Shown piece by piece: positions 5,904 to 12,900 of a stretch of 12,900 nt of DNA (position 1 is its first letter; each line of letters begins with the position of its first letter). Under the pieces are notes generated by a model. That model was not told the DNA's origin. It did not search any database and saw only the letters and a list, made by a program, of their open reading frames with translations. The position numbers were made by a program, and so were the translations under genes. This stretch comes from Candidatus Competibacteraceae bacterium (GTDB lineage: Bacteria; Pseudomonadota; Gammaproteobacteria; Competibacterales; Competibacteraceae), in the NCBI GenBank assembly GCA_020444985.1, contig JAGRHK010000012.1, forward strand, positions 1 through 12,900, read 5' to 3'.

Positions 5904-8756
5904 ATGCAAGCTATTAAAATCATCTATGAAAATCATGGCGCAGGCATCCATACGGCCGATACCCTGTCCATGATCTGCCAGGGCCTGGAACTGGCAGGTT
6001 ATCGAGCGGATATTGAAAAAGAATTAGCGCCTGGCCATCTGAATATCCTGTTGGAAAACTTTACTGACGAGTTCACCGAACGGGTATTAAAACTAGCGGA
6101 TACGGGCACTGATTTTATCATCGTCGCCACTGAATTCTTGACGGGCAACACGTTTAACGATTTCAGAGAATCCTCGTTTGGTTTACCCAGGGACGTACAC
6201 TATGACAATTTGGCTTACTGGGTAAAACGCCACCATAATTTCCAGCGCTTGAGCGAACGCGCCCTTGCGGTATGGCACCTTTCCGAGCATCAGGTTCCGG
6301 TTTATCGGCAAGCCCTGCCGGGTTGTCGCGTTGAGTATTTGCCCCACGGCTATATTGCCGCTTTTCGCCGGGTTGTCATGCGCCCGGATGCTGATCGCGA
6401 TATCGATTTTTTGTTCACCGGCAGTCTGACGCCTTATCGACGGCGAATCCTGTCCGCCCTGGAAAAACAGGGCTATCGGGTCCATGCGGCGCCGGCCATG
6501 ACCGCCCATTTTCATCGGGAACAACTGCTGGCGCGCACCCGGATTGCGCTGAACCTGCGCCAGCATGCGCAGTGGCTCCATCCATCAAACAGCCGTTTCC
6601 ACTATCATCTGAACAACGCTTCGCTGCTGCTGACCGAACGCTGTCATTATTCATGCGATTTGGATGCTTATGTCGAACATTCCAGCGACATTGTTAATGA
6701 GGCCATCATGAGTTTGTCCTGTGGCCACTTTAGTGAACGCGCCGAAAGCGCTTTGGCAAGATTTGCCAAAGCGCGCCCCATGGGACATCTGATGGCGTCT
6801 TTAATGGAAACCTCGCTGACTGCGGAAAAATTGGCGCAGCTTGGCATCCAGTCGAGTAACAAGCCGGTTGTTGCGCCAAAGCATGAGCATATCGAGAGCC
6901 AGCATGTCGTCTTTTCTGATGAAAAGAAGCCAAAAGCATTAGTCTGCCTATCGGTGAAACCACTCTGGGAGGATCATCTATTATCTTCACTTGCAGAGGT
7001 ATTTAATGTTCACAAAATTATTTACTTAACTGAGTTGATTAAAAAGTTAGACCACATTGATCATTTATCTAAATTTATTAATGATTTTGTTGATCATGAA
7101 GGGATTTCGTTTATTTTCTTAGGCATTGAAAGGCTACATAAGCAACATACCAATTTTTATCAACATTTTAGAAAATTTTATTCTGAAATTCAATGTAGAA
7201 AGATTTATGCGTTATTATTTGATGATGTTGTTTTTAGGAAAGAAAATTTGGATTTTTTGGAAAATGGTCCATTTGAAATGGTATTAACAGCCTGTCCATT
7301 GAGCGCTTTAAAATACCAAGAATGTAATATACCAGCGCTGTTTTTTCCTCTGGAGGGACATGAGAAATGGTATTTCTATGAAAACAATAATCGAGATATT
7401 GATATATTGTTTTACGGAGATCTTCGCAAAGGGAAAAGAAAAGAATATCTGTCCAAGATAAGGCAGGCCGGATTTTCGATCACTTATGTTGGAGGTCAAA
7501 CAAGATCATTATCGATTATGGAGCTTTGTGAATACCTGCGCCGATCAAAAATCGTACTTAATTTTTCTGAGTCATTTAATACTTCTGGCGCTACTTATTA
7601 CCAATTTAAAGGACGAATACTGGAAGCGGCCTTTTGTGGAGCGCTCTGTATTAGTGAAAAAAATCCACCCGCCTCTTTATTATTTGGCAATCATCTTCCT
7701 CAATTCAGTACACCCGAAGAATGTATTAATTTAATTGACTTGCTTTTGAAAGATCATATTTTATATGAGCAAGTGCGGATTGCTTTTGTTTCTCGCAGTG
7801 AGCTATATCGCCCTGCTAAAATTATAAAAAATATTTTTCAATTCAATCCTTCCAAGATAATGGGTAACGACCCCATCGACACAGATTCCAGTGTGGGAAT
7901 CAACCCATTCTTGTCAGTGAATCCAGCGCCATTCGCGCTGAGCAGCGATCGACCCTTGATCAGCAGCGCAACGCAAGCAAGCAATTCCAGCGCCTTACCG
8001 ACCATCCCCGTTATCATCCCGGCCTATCGGAAACCGGAGCAGCTCCGTCAGTGTCTGGCCTGCCTGGAGCAGCAGACGCAGCCGGTCGACGTGTTCGTGC
8101 GCGATAACAATGAAGACAATATCTATTTTACGGCGGCGGCGAATGAGGGTATCCGCCGCTTTCTCGCGACCGACTGCCCGGCTATCTTGCTGCTGAATCA
8201 GGATATGTACCTGGCAGCGGACGCCGTAGAGCGGTTATGGCGCTTCATGGAAAGGCATCCCCGTTGTGGGATTGCCGGCCCGATTGAAATGATCAAAGGC
8301 CATCCCCAAAATCTGGCGAAAGGCGGCGGATTAGAATCCTTTCCCTGGGGGCGACACCGGGTCGCGCCGGTCGACGCGCTCCGCTATGACGAGCGGCTAC
8401 ACTGGATCAATGGCGTCTGTCTGTTGCTGCGCCGGGAGATGATTGAGGAAATCGGTCTGCTGGATCGTAATCTGAAGTTCATTTGCAGCGACGTGGATTA
8501 TTGCCTGACCGCTCGGGAACGGGGCTGGCAAGTATGGCGGGTGGGTGATGCGCTTGGGGAACATGAACCGGGTGGAGCCAGCACCGGGTTGGGCGATAAT
8601 CCCGAATTGGAATTCATCAAAATCAAGGATGTGCTGTTCTTCGCGAAAAAATGGCTGACTGGCGATCTTTACCGCAAACTGGCCTATGACGGCCAGGCGC
8701 TGACGCCGGAGGTGATTGCAGCGGGCATACGCCGCCTGCGGGGAGAGTCCTCGTGA
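5904..8756 (+). CDS. Three-module glycosyltransferase: two CgeB-like modules plus GT2
   Basis: A 950-residue protein with three glycosyltransferase-like modules. Module 1 (about residues 1-325) looks like a GT-B type CgeB/group 1 protein, with YLPHGY, RDIDFLFTGSL (165-175) and IALNLRQH (214-221). Module 2 (about 343-655) repeats the pattern with RDIDILFYGDL (497-507), IVLNFSES (550-557) and RILEAAFCGALCISE. A polar linker follows (about 656-695). Module 3 (about 698-950) is a family 2 glycosyltransferase of the rhamnosyltransferase kind: IPVIIPAYRKPEQ, RDNNEDN (D734), LLNQDMYL (D767), WINGVCLLLRREMIEEIGLLD, and SDVDYCLTARERGW with a following GEHEPGGAST. Module 2 is encoded by strikingly AT-rich DNA (about 6900-7860) between GC-rich flanks, with no break in the frame. 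The ATG at 5904 follows a 43-base gap without a clear ribosome site; the end overlaps the next GTG. It probably adds two or more sugars of one glycan, though which modules are catalytic is not known. Confidence 0.78.
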   Translation: MQAIKIIYENHGAGIHTADTLSMICQGLELAGYRADIEKELAPGHLNILLENFTDEFTERVLKLADTGTDFIIVATEFLTGNTFNDFRESSFGLPRDVHYDNLAYWVKRHHNFQRLSERALAVWHLSEHQVPVYRQALPGCRVEYLPHGYIAAFRRVVMRPDADRDIDFLFTGSLTPYRRRILSALEKQGYRVHAAPAMTAHFHREQLLARTRIALNLRQHAQWLHPSNSRFHYHLNNASLLLTERCHYSCDLDAYVEHSSDIVNEAIMSLSCGHFSERAESALARFAKARPMGHLMASLMETSLTAEKLAQLGIQSSNKPVVAPKHEHIESQHVVFSDEKKPKALVCLSVKPLWEDHLLSSLAEVFNVHKIIYLTELIKKLDHIDHLSKFINDFVDHEGISFIFLGIERLHKQHTNFYQHFRKFYSEIQCRKIYALLFDDVVFRKENLDFLENGPFEMVLTACPLSALKYQECNIPALFFPLEGHEKWYFYENNNRDIDILFYGDLRKGKRKEYLSKIRQAGFSITYVGGQTRSLSIMELCEYLRRSKIVLNFSESFNTSGATYYQFKGRILEAAFCGALCISEKNPPASLLFGNHLPQFSTPEECINLIDLLLKDHILYEQVRIAFVSRSELYRPAKIIKNIFQFNPSKIMGNDPIDTDSSVGINPFLSVNPAPFALSSDRPLISSATQASNSSALPTIPVIIPAYRKPEQLRQCLACLEQQTQPVDVFVRDNNEDNIYFTAAANEGIRRFLATDCPAILLLNQDMYLAADAVERLWRFMERHPRCGIAGPIEMIKGHPQNLAKGGGLESFPWGRHRVAPVDALRYDERLHWINGVCLLLRREMIEEIGLLDRNLKFICSDVDYCLTARERGWQVWRVGDALGEHEPGGASTGLGDNPELEFIKIKDVLFFAKKWLTGDLYRKLAYDGQALTPEVIAAGIRRLRGESS
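6900..7860. other. AT-rich coding block inside the GC-rich three-module glycosyltransferase
   Basis: The 60-base lines I counted here run at roughly 20-35% G+C (for example 7021-7080 and 7201-7260), while the same gene before and after is near 55-70% (for example 8341-8400). The block matches residues about 333-652, that is module 2 almost exactly. The reading frame is intact across both edges. This pattern fits acquisition of one module by recombination from an AT-rich source; no repeats or insertion-sequence ends mark the junctions. Confidence 0.75.
8741..8747 (+). promoter_or_regulatory. Ribosome binding site for the GTG start of the TPR-GT gene
   Basis: GGGAGAG lies five bases before the GTG at 8753, which shares bases with the TGA stop of the preceding gene. 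This supports GTG as the real start and translational coupling. Confidence 0.55.
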
Positions 8757-10612
8757 GTCAACAAACGCCGACCGCCCGGCGCTGTCAATCCAGCCCGATC
8801 GATCCTTCATCCGCCATGGCGCTCGCTCGTGAGCGTCTTCAAGCCGGTGACCGGGCCGGCGCTGAGTCGGCCTTTCGCGAAATGATTCGCCGTTGGCCGG
8901 GCTTGGCGTTGGGCTACGATGGCTTGGGACAGTTGTACCTGAGCGCACAACGCCATGCTGACGCCGTCGCCTGTTTCCAGGAAGCGGTCGCGCACGACTC
9001 GGACACCGCCTCGCGCCATAACAATCTCAGCCTGGCCTGTCACCGACAGGGTGATTATTCTGCCGCCGAGCAGGCCGGGCGCGCTGCGCTGCGCCTCGAT
9101 CCCGGCTACCCCGAAGCTTGGAACAATCTCGGCAACGCGCTGCTGAGCCAGCAGGAGCCAGCATTGGCCCGGGCTGCTTACCGCGAGGCCGTGCGTCATC
9201 GGCCTGGCTACGCCAAAGCTTGGTTGAATCTAGCCCGGATAGAACTGTTGCTGAACAACAGCGTTGCGGCCCGCCGCGCCGCCCGCCGGGCGCTTCGACT
9301 CAACCCGGAAGCGGCGGTGCTGGGGTGGTCGTTGCTCGCCCAGGCCGAGCAGGGGCTACGTCATTACCCGGCGGCGCTGGCGGCCCTGGAAGAAGCCCTC
9401 TGCCGGACCACGGAGACCGTGGAACTGCTAACCCTCAAGGGCAGCTTGTTACGCGATACCTTGCAGCCCGAGGCCGCGATCGCCTTGCTGGAGGCGGTCA
9501 CCCGCCAGAACCCCGGCGATAGTAGCGCATGGAATGAATTGGGGCTGACGCTGGACTGCATCAATCGCTTGTCTGAGGCAGCATCCGCCTTCGATCAAGC
9601 CATCGCTGCGCTGGCGGCGACCGGTCGGCAGCGCGGCGAAAACCGCGTCGAACTGAGTCTGGAAGGCATGGCGACCCTGCATAAGGTGCGTTATAACCGC
9701 ACCATGAATTATCTGAAGCAAGGAAATTTCGTTCAGGGCTGGGCCGAGTATTGTCACCGCTGGAACGGGCGGGGACGGGATTTCGACCGGGAATTCGGCA
9801 TTCCGCAGTGGCAGGGCGGCGCGCTCAATGGTCAACATCTCCTTGTCGCCACGGAACAGGGGCTGGGCGATACGCTGCAATTCATTCGCTATCTCGACCT
9901 GCTGATCGAACGCGCCCAGCCGGCGCGCGTGACCCTGGCGACCATCCCGCCCATGGCCCAGTTGCTGGCCGATTATCCGGGCATCGATGCCTTCGTCCTG
10001 CCCAAGCAAGCTTTGCCGCCGGCTCAGAGTTATACGTTGCTGATGGATCTGCCCTACTGGTTTCAGACCCGGATTGATACGATCCCGAACCGCACGCCGT
10101 ACCTGTCTCTGCCGGCGAATCTGCGCACGATCTGGAAACAGCGGCTGAGCCGTCTGCCGCCCGGCCGGCGCGTCGGCATCGCTTGGCAGGGCAATCCCGG
10201 CTTTGGTCAGGACCACCTCCGCTCCATTCCGCTGGCCCGCCTTGCGCCGTTGTTCGCGGTCCCGGATCTCCAGTGGGTGCAATTGCAACGCCATGCTGGC
10301 ATGGAGCAGATCGCCGAGACAGACTTGCCGATTCAGGATTTAGGGGATGCTGATTTGCGCGAGGTCGCCGCCCTGATCACCGGTTTGGATCTGATCATTT
10401 CCTCGGATTCGATGATCGCCCATCTGGCCGGGGCGCTGGGGCGACCCGTGTGGGTGCTGCTGTCGGTCAAAGGCGAATGGCGATGGCTGACCGACCGCGA
10501 CGACTCGCCCTGGTACCCGACCATGCGGTTGTTTCGGCAGACCCGATTGGGTGATTGGTCAACGCTGGCGGAACAGGTGCGCGATGCGTTGGCGGATTGG
10601 GCCACCGCATGA
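8753..10612 (+). CDS. TPR protein with GT9/heptosyltransferase-like C-terminal domain
   Basis: A 619-residue cytoplasmic protein. Residues about 20-295 hold about eight tetratricopeptide repeats of 34 residues, with clear WNNLGNALLSQ, WLNLARIELLL and WNELGLTLDCI helices; these bind peptides or partner proteins. The C-terminal part (about 310-615) resembles the GT-B fold domain found after TPRs in many proteobacterial proteins and related to ADP-heptose:LPS heptosyltransferases. It contains EQGLGDTLQFIRYL (from E368), VGIAWQGNP (G475-P482), SDSMIAHLAGALGRPVWVLL (S551 on) and WRWLTDRDDSPWYPTMRLFRQ. The combination recalls TPR-guided protein O-glycosyltransferases, although the catalytic fold is not the GT41 one. 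GTG 8753 overlaps the previous stop (GTGA), with GGGAGAG at 8741-8747 five bases upstream. With an HddC-like gene in the same cluster, a heptose-type donor is attractive but unproven. A purely structural or adaptor role is possible. Confidence 0.8.
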   Translation: MSQQTPTARRCQSSPIDPSSAMALARERLQAGDRAGAESAFREMIRRWPGLALGYDGLGQLYLSAQRHADAVACFQEAVAHDSDTASRHNNLSLACHRQGDYSAAEQAGRAALRLDPGYPEAWNNLGNALLSQQEPALARAAYREAVRHRPGYAKAWLNLARIELLLNNSVAARRAARRALRLNPEAAVLGWSLLAQAEQGLRHYPAALAALEEALCRTTETVELLTLKGSLLRDTLQPEAAIALLEAVTRQNPGDSSAWNELGLTLDCINRLSEAASAFDQAIAALAATGRQRGENRVELSLEGMATLHKVRYNRTMNYLKQGNFVQGWAEYCHRWNGRGRDFDREFGIPQWQGGALNGQHLLVATEQGLGDTLQFIRYLDLLIERAQPARVTLATIPPMAQLLADYPGIDAFVLPKQALPPAQSYTLLMDLPYWFQTRIDTIPNRTPYLSLPANLRTIWKQRLSRLPPGRRVGIAWQGNPGFGQDHLRSIPLARLAPLFAVPDLQWVQLQRHAGMEQIAETDLPIQDLGDADLREVAALITGLDLIISSDSMIAHLAGALGRPVWVLLSVKGEWRWLTDRDDSPWYPTMRLFRQTRLGDWSTLAEQVRDALADWATA

Positions 10613-11781
10613 AAGACCGCACGGCGCGAATCGTTTACCGCTTTGACGCCTATGACCAGTATCTGTGTCTGAAACCCTCGGTGACGATGCTTCTAACGAT
10701 GGCGTACAGCGTCCGTCATCTCTTTCTGGTGTTCCTGTTGTATTTTCCGCTCATCAGAAGCTCCGCCGACATGGCGTTGATCCGGCGCTTGATGGCGACG
10801 CCGCTGGGTGTCTCCCTAGGGCTGGCAGACCTGCCCGCGCTCTTCGTCATTGTCGCCGCGTGTTATCGACAACCGGAAGCGGCGGCAGTTTGGCGCTGGC
10901 TCTGGCGGCGGGGCCGGATGCTGTTGTTAGCGACATTGGCTCTGCAAGGCGCGTTGCTCGTCGGTACGCAAGGGGAGCGGTTGTTGATCCCCGGCATGGA
11001 AAGCACGGTTCTGGTCATCTACCTGATTGTGCAGGGCTGGGTACTGGCCTACGTGGGGTTTTCACGCCGGTTGGTGGATGTATTTCAGGATTTTCCCAAG
11101 CCGTCGATCCCAGGCGATCATGCTGCGGAAACACCCGCGCTTCGTCAAACGTCCTCCCGCCGGATGGAAGCATTATCCGACCAAACCGCCCAGCAAACGC
11201 CTACTCTCCCGGCGGAGAGAAAGAGCAAAGAAGAGCATGAAGCTTTCGCCGTAGCGGCGCGGTTCATCTCTCTGGATTCGCCGGAAAAAGTCGAAGCGCT
11301 GTACCAGCGCCTGGCTGATGCGTCCCCCGCAGCGGCGACCGCCTGGCATATGCTAGGCATCCGGGCATTTCGCCAGGGCGCGCTCGCCGAGGCAGCCCTG
11401 CTGATTGAAAAAGCAGTTGCTTTGGATAGCGATAATGGACGCTATCCGCGTAATTTGTGTGAAATTAACCGGCGACTCGGCCGGCTGGAAGCCGCTATAA
11501 CCGCCGGCAAGGCGGCGGTGCAACGGCAACCTGATGCCGCCGCTCATTACAATTTGGCGCTGGCGCTGGCGCAAGCGGGTCAGACGCCGGCCGCCATCCA
11601 TCATTATCGGATAGCGTTGCAACATCATCCGCTGCATGGGCGGGCCTGGAACAATCTGGGGGTGCAGTACCGGCAATCCGGGGATCGGGCCGCGGCCCGG
11701 CATGCCTTTCGGCAAGCCTTGGCCTTAGCGCCGGAACTGGCCGAAGCGCGACAAAATTGGAAATATTTAAATCAAACGTAA
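10609..11781 (+). CDS. Membrane protein (DUF2919-like) with C-terminal TPR domain
   Basis: A 390-residue protein of unknown function with two parts. The N-terminal 150 residues have four likely membrane helices (about 24-46, 66-84, 100-118 and 128-148). They begin with YDQYLCLKPS, which recalls the DUF2919 family of small proteobacterial membrane proteins; this match is from memory and tentative. A charged, proline-rich linker follows (about 155-210). The C-terminal part (about 215-390) carries roughly four TPR units, such as AWHMLGIRAFRQG, HYNLALALAQAGQ and AWNNLGVQYRQSG, probably in the cytoplasm if the N-terminus is inside. ATG 10609 overlaps the previous stop (ATGA). A TTG at 10555 would extend deep into the TPR-GT gene and is less likely. 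As the last gene before an AT-rich gap, it may tether the glycosylation enzymes or their substrate to the membrane. Confidence 0.7.
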   Translation: MKDRTARIVYRFDAYDQYLCLKPSVTMLLTMAYSVRHLFLVFLLYFPLIRSSADMALIRRLMATPLGVSLGLADLPALFVIVAACYRQPEAAAVWRWLWRRGRMLLLATLALQGALLVGTQGERLLIPGMESTVLVIYLIVQGWVLAYVGFSRRLVDVFQDFPKPSIPGDHAAETPALRQTSSRRMEALSDQTAQQTPTLPAERKSKEEHEAFAVAARFISLDSPEKVEALYQRLADASPAAATAWHMLGIRAFRQGALAEAALLIEKAVALDSDNGRYPRNLCEINRRLGRLEAAITAGKAAVQRQPDAAAHYNLALALAQAGQTPAAIHHYRIALQHHPLHGRAWNNLGVQYRQSGDRAAARHAFRQALALAPELAEARQNWKYLNQT

Positions 11782-11795
11782 AAAAACATGTAAGA

Positions 11796-11820
11796 TAAAA
11801 AAAAATATTATTTTTTTTTA
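11796..11820. repeat. All-AT inverted repeat after the gene cluster
   Basis: T followed by A9 (11796-11805) pairs with T9 followed by A (11811-11820) around the loop TATTA, a 10-bp stem with no G:C pair. It is too weak for an ordinary terminator hairpin, but its T run follows the last gene of the cluster and could help end transcription. It may also serve as curved, AT-rich upstream DNA for the promoter that follows. Confidence 0.4.
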
Positions 11821-11833
11821 AATTAAAAAAGAC

Positions 11834-11865
11834 TTGACTTTTTTTAGTAACAAGTATGGTATAAA
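11834..11865 (+). promoter_or_regulatory. Promoter candidate for the FG-GAP repeat protein
   Basis: TTGACT (11834-11839) matches a sigma-70 -35 box. TGG-TATAAA (11857-11865) is an extended -10 (TGn followed by TATAAA). The spacing of 20 is longer than the ideal 17, which the extended -10 could offset. A run of A/T tracts directly upstream could act as an UP element. The start of transcription would fall near 11872, leaving a leader of about 70 bases before the ATG at 11941. It lies in an intergenic gap of 159 bases in which no other gene is seen. Confidence 0.55.
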
Positions 11866-11926
11866 GATAATTCAAGGTAGTGTGGTTGCCAAGGCGCTTG
11901 CCGAGTGTTCCTCCGAATCATTAAAA

Positions 11927-11932
11927 AAGGAG
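11927..11932 (+). promoter_or_regulatory. Strong ribosome binding site of the FG-GAP gene
   Basis: AAGGAG with an 8-base spacer to ATG 11941. It is the best Shine-Dalgarno sequence in the window, suggesting high expression compared with the cluster upstream, whose genes mostly rely on overlap. Confidence 0.75.
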
Positions 11933-11940
11933 ATAACCCC

Positions 11941-12900
11941 ATGTCCTACCTGCCTAACCCCGTTCCCCGTCAATTTCGTCATCATCCTCTCGCTTTAGCC
12001 GTCGCCACTGCGCTCAATACAGGTATCGCGCTCGCGGGTGGAGCGCCAACGCTGGACTTGCCCAGCCTGAGTCCGACAATCAACGCCGTCAACGCCGCCC
12101 GCGACAGCAACGTCGCGATGCAGTTCACGGATGTCGCATCCCTGACCTTTGGGCAGAACTTTATGGTGCGGGGTCATCAGACGGCGCGCTATTCAGGCGT
12201 GTTCACGGGTAATGACTCCGCGACCATCGCGTTTAATCCCACGGCCCTCTTCAAGCCCGGAGAACGCATTCAGCTCAGCTACACCGGCTTCAGCGGTACG
12301 GTGTGGGAATTCATCGCCGCTGTCGGAGGAGGCAGCGGCCTGTTCGTTGACAGTGGCGAAGCCTTGGGCAATGGCACGACCCAAAGCGTGGCGCTGGGCG
12401 ACGTGGACAATGACGGCGACCTCGACCTTGTTGACGGCAATAGGGGTCAACCGAACCAGGTATGGCTGAACAATGGCGCGGGCCACTTCACCGATTCCGG
12501 TCAGCCCCTGGGCAGTAACTATACCTATAGCGTAGCGCTGGGCGATGTGGATGACGACGGCGATTTGGATCTGGTCGAAGGGAATTACGGCCAAGCCAAC
12601 CGGGTATGGCTGAATGACGGTCTTGGAATGTTCAGCGACAGCGGTCAGGTCTTGGGCGGCAACACGACCCGGAGCGTGGTATTAGGCGATGTGGATGGCG
12701 ACGGCGATTTGGATCTGGTCGAAGGGAATTACGGCGAAGCCAGCCGGGTGTGGCTGAATGACGGCGCGGGCCACTTCACCGATTCCGGTCAGTCCCTGGG
12801 TAGTAACACGACCGTCAGCATGGCGCTGGGCGATGTGGATGGCGACGGCGATTTGGATGGGGTCGCAGGGAATGACAGCAACCAAGCCAACCGGGTGTGG
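11941..12900 (+). CDS. Exported FG-GAP/VCBS repeat protein, 3' partial
   Basis: Open to the right edge, with 320 residues visible. The N-terminus looks like a signal peptide: basic RQFRHH, a hydrophobic stretch PLALAVATALNTGIALA, and likely cleavage after A32 before GG. Residues about 36-125 form a possible Ig-like (Big_5 type) domain, with FTDVASLTFGQNFMVRG and FKPGERIQLSYTG. From about residue 133 there are 48-residue repeats of FG-GAP/VCBS type. Each holds an acidic calcium-binding loop (DVDNDGDLD, DVDDDGDLD, DVDGDGDLD twice), followed by VWLN and GxF. Such repeats fold into integrin-like beta-propeller blades stabilised by calcium and are found in secreted or cell-surface proteins. It has its own promoter and ribosome site, separate from the enzyme cluster. 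It is a candidate acceptor of the glycan made upstream, but no direct evidence shows this. The total length and C-terminal sorting signal lie outside the window. Confidence 0.85.
   Translation, partial: MSYLPNPVPRQFRHHPLALAVATALNTGIALAGGAPTLDLPSLSPTINAVNAARDSNVAMQFTDVASLTFGQNFMVRGHQTARYSGVFTGNDSATIAFNPTALFKPGERIQLSYTGFSGTVWEFIAAVGGGSGLFVDSGEALGNGTTQSVALGDVDNDGDLDLVDGNRGQPNQVWLNNGAGHFTDSGQPLGSNYTYSVALGDVDDDGDLDLVEGNYGQANRVWLNDGLGMFSDSGQVLGGNTTRSVVLGDVDGDGDLDLVEGNYGEASRVWLNDGAGHFTDSGQSLGSNTTVSMALGDVDGDGDLDGVAGNDSNQANRVW
12337..12900 (+). repeat. Tandem 144-bp coding repeats (three full, one partial)
   Basis: Units begin at 12337, 12481, 12625 and 12769, exactly 144 bases apart; the last is cut at the edge after 132 bases. 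The conserved AGC codon before the acidic loop sits at 12385, 12529, 12673 and 12817. Stretches are identical at DNA level: 12556-12591 equals 12700-12735, and the starts of units 2 and 4 are nearly the same. This points to recent duplication or gene conversion. Confidence 0.9.

Noticed and set aside
6900..7860. AT-rich block as an inserted mobile element
   Set aside because: No transposase, terminal repeats or target duplications were seen, and the reading frame continues with matching domain motifs.
9449..10294. 281-residue minus-strand frame opposite the TPR-GT gene
   Set aside because: Low-complexity Q/R/H-rich composition typical of antisense reading, with no domain signal.
12193..12885. 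Minus-strand frames with repeated IQIAVxIHIAQRHA-type peptides
   Set aside because: They are the reverse complement of the FG-GAP repeats; the periodicity comes from the plus-strand gene.
12337..12900. Regular repeats as a possible CRISPR array
   Set aside because: The period is 144 bases, in frame, without unique spacers, and encodes calcium-loop repeats.

Overview
The window comes from a moderately GC-rich bacterium, most likely a gammaproteobacterium. That call rests on gene style, overlapping stop/start pairs and general protein resemblance (a DUF2919-like membrane domain, a TPR plus GT9-like protein, an exported FG-GAP protein), so it is tentative. No rRNA, tRNA, CRISPR array or intact insertion sequence was seen. 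Composition is mosaic: about 1-1060 is AT-rich, most of 1090-11780 is GC-rich, one coding block at about 6900-7860 is very AT-rich, and two short AT-rich islands (about 1861-1960 and 11782-11880) act as gene-cluster borders.

Layout. (1) 3-950, plus strand: the C-terminal three quarters of an APC-family amino-acid permease, cut by the left edge, followed by a hairpin terminator best oriented for the minus strand. (2) 1056-1859, minus strand: a family 2 glycosyltransferase of the dolichol-phosphate-mannose-synthase/ArnC type. It lacks the usual C-terminal membrane hairpin and ends where base composition changes. (3) An AT-rich divergent intergenic region. (4) 1961-11781, plus strand: a compact seven-gene cluster with overlapping or closely spaced genes. 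It holds two sulfotransferase-like proteins, an HddC-like sugar-1-phosphate nucleotidyltransferase, an NAD-dependent sugar epimerase/dehydratase, a 950-residue protein with three glycosyltransferase-like modules, a TPR protein with a GT9/heptosyltransferase-like C-terminal domain, and a membrane protein (DUF2919-like) with C-terminal TPRs. (5) A second AT-rich island with a plausible promoter, then 11941 to the right edge: an exported protein with exact 48-residue FG-GAP/VCBS calcium-loop repeats.

Working model (inference). The cluster activates and modifies a sugar nucleotide (nucleotidyltransferase, epimerase), builds a glycan (three glycosyltransferase modules plus the TPR-GT) and sulfates it (two sulfotransferases). 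TPR-bearing proteins, one membrane-anchored, could present a protein substrate or scaffold the enzymes. The FG-GAP repeat protein just downstream, under its own promoter, is a candidate acceptor or co-functioning surface protein. This would be a sulfated-glycan or surface-protein glycosylation locus. No single gene proves it, and the substrates are unknown.
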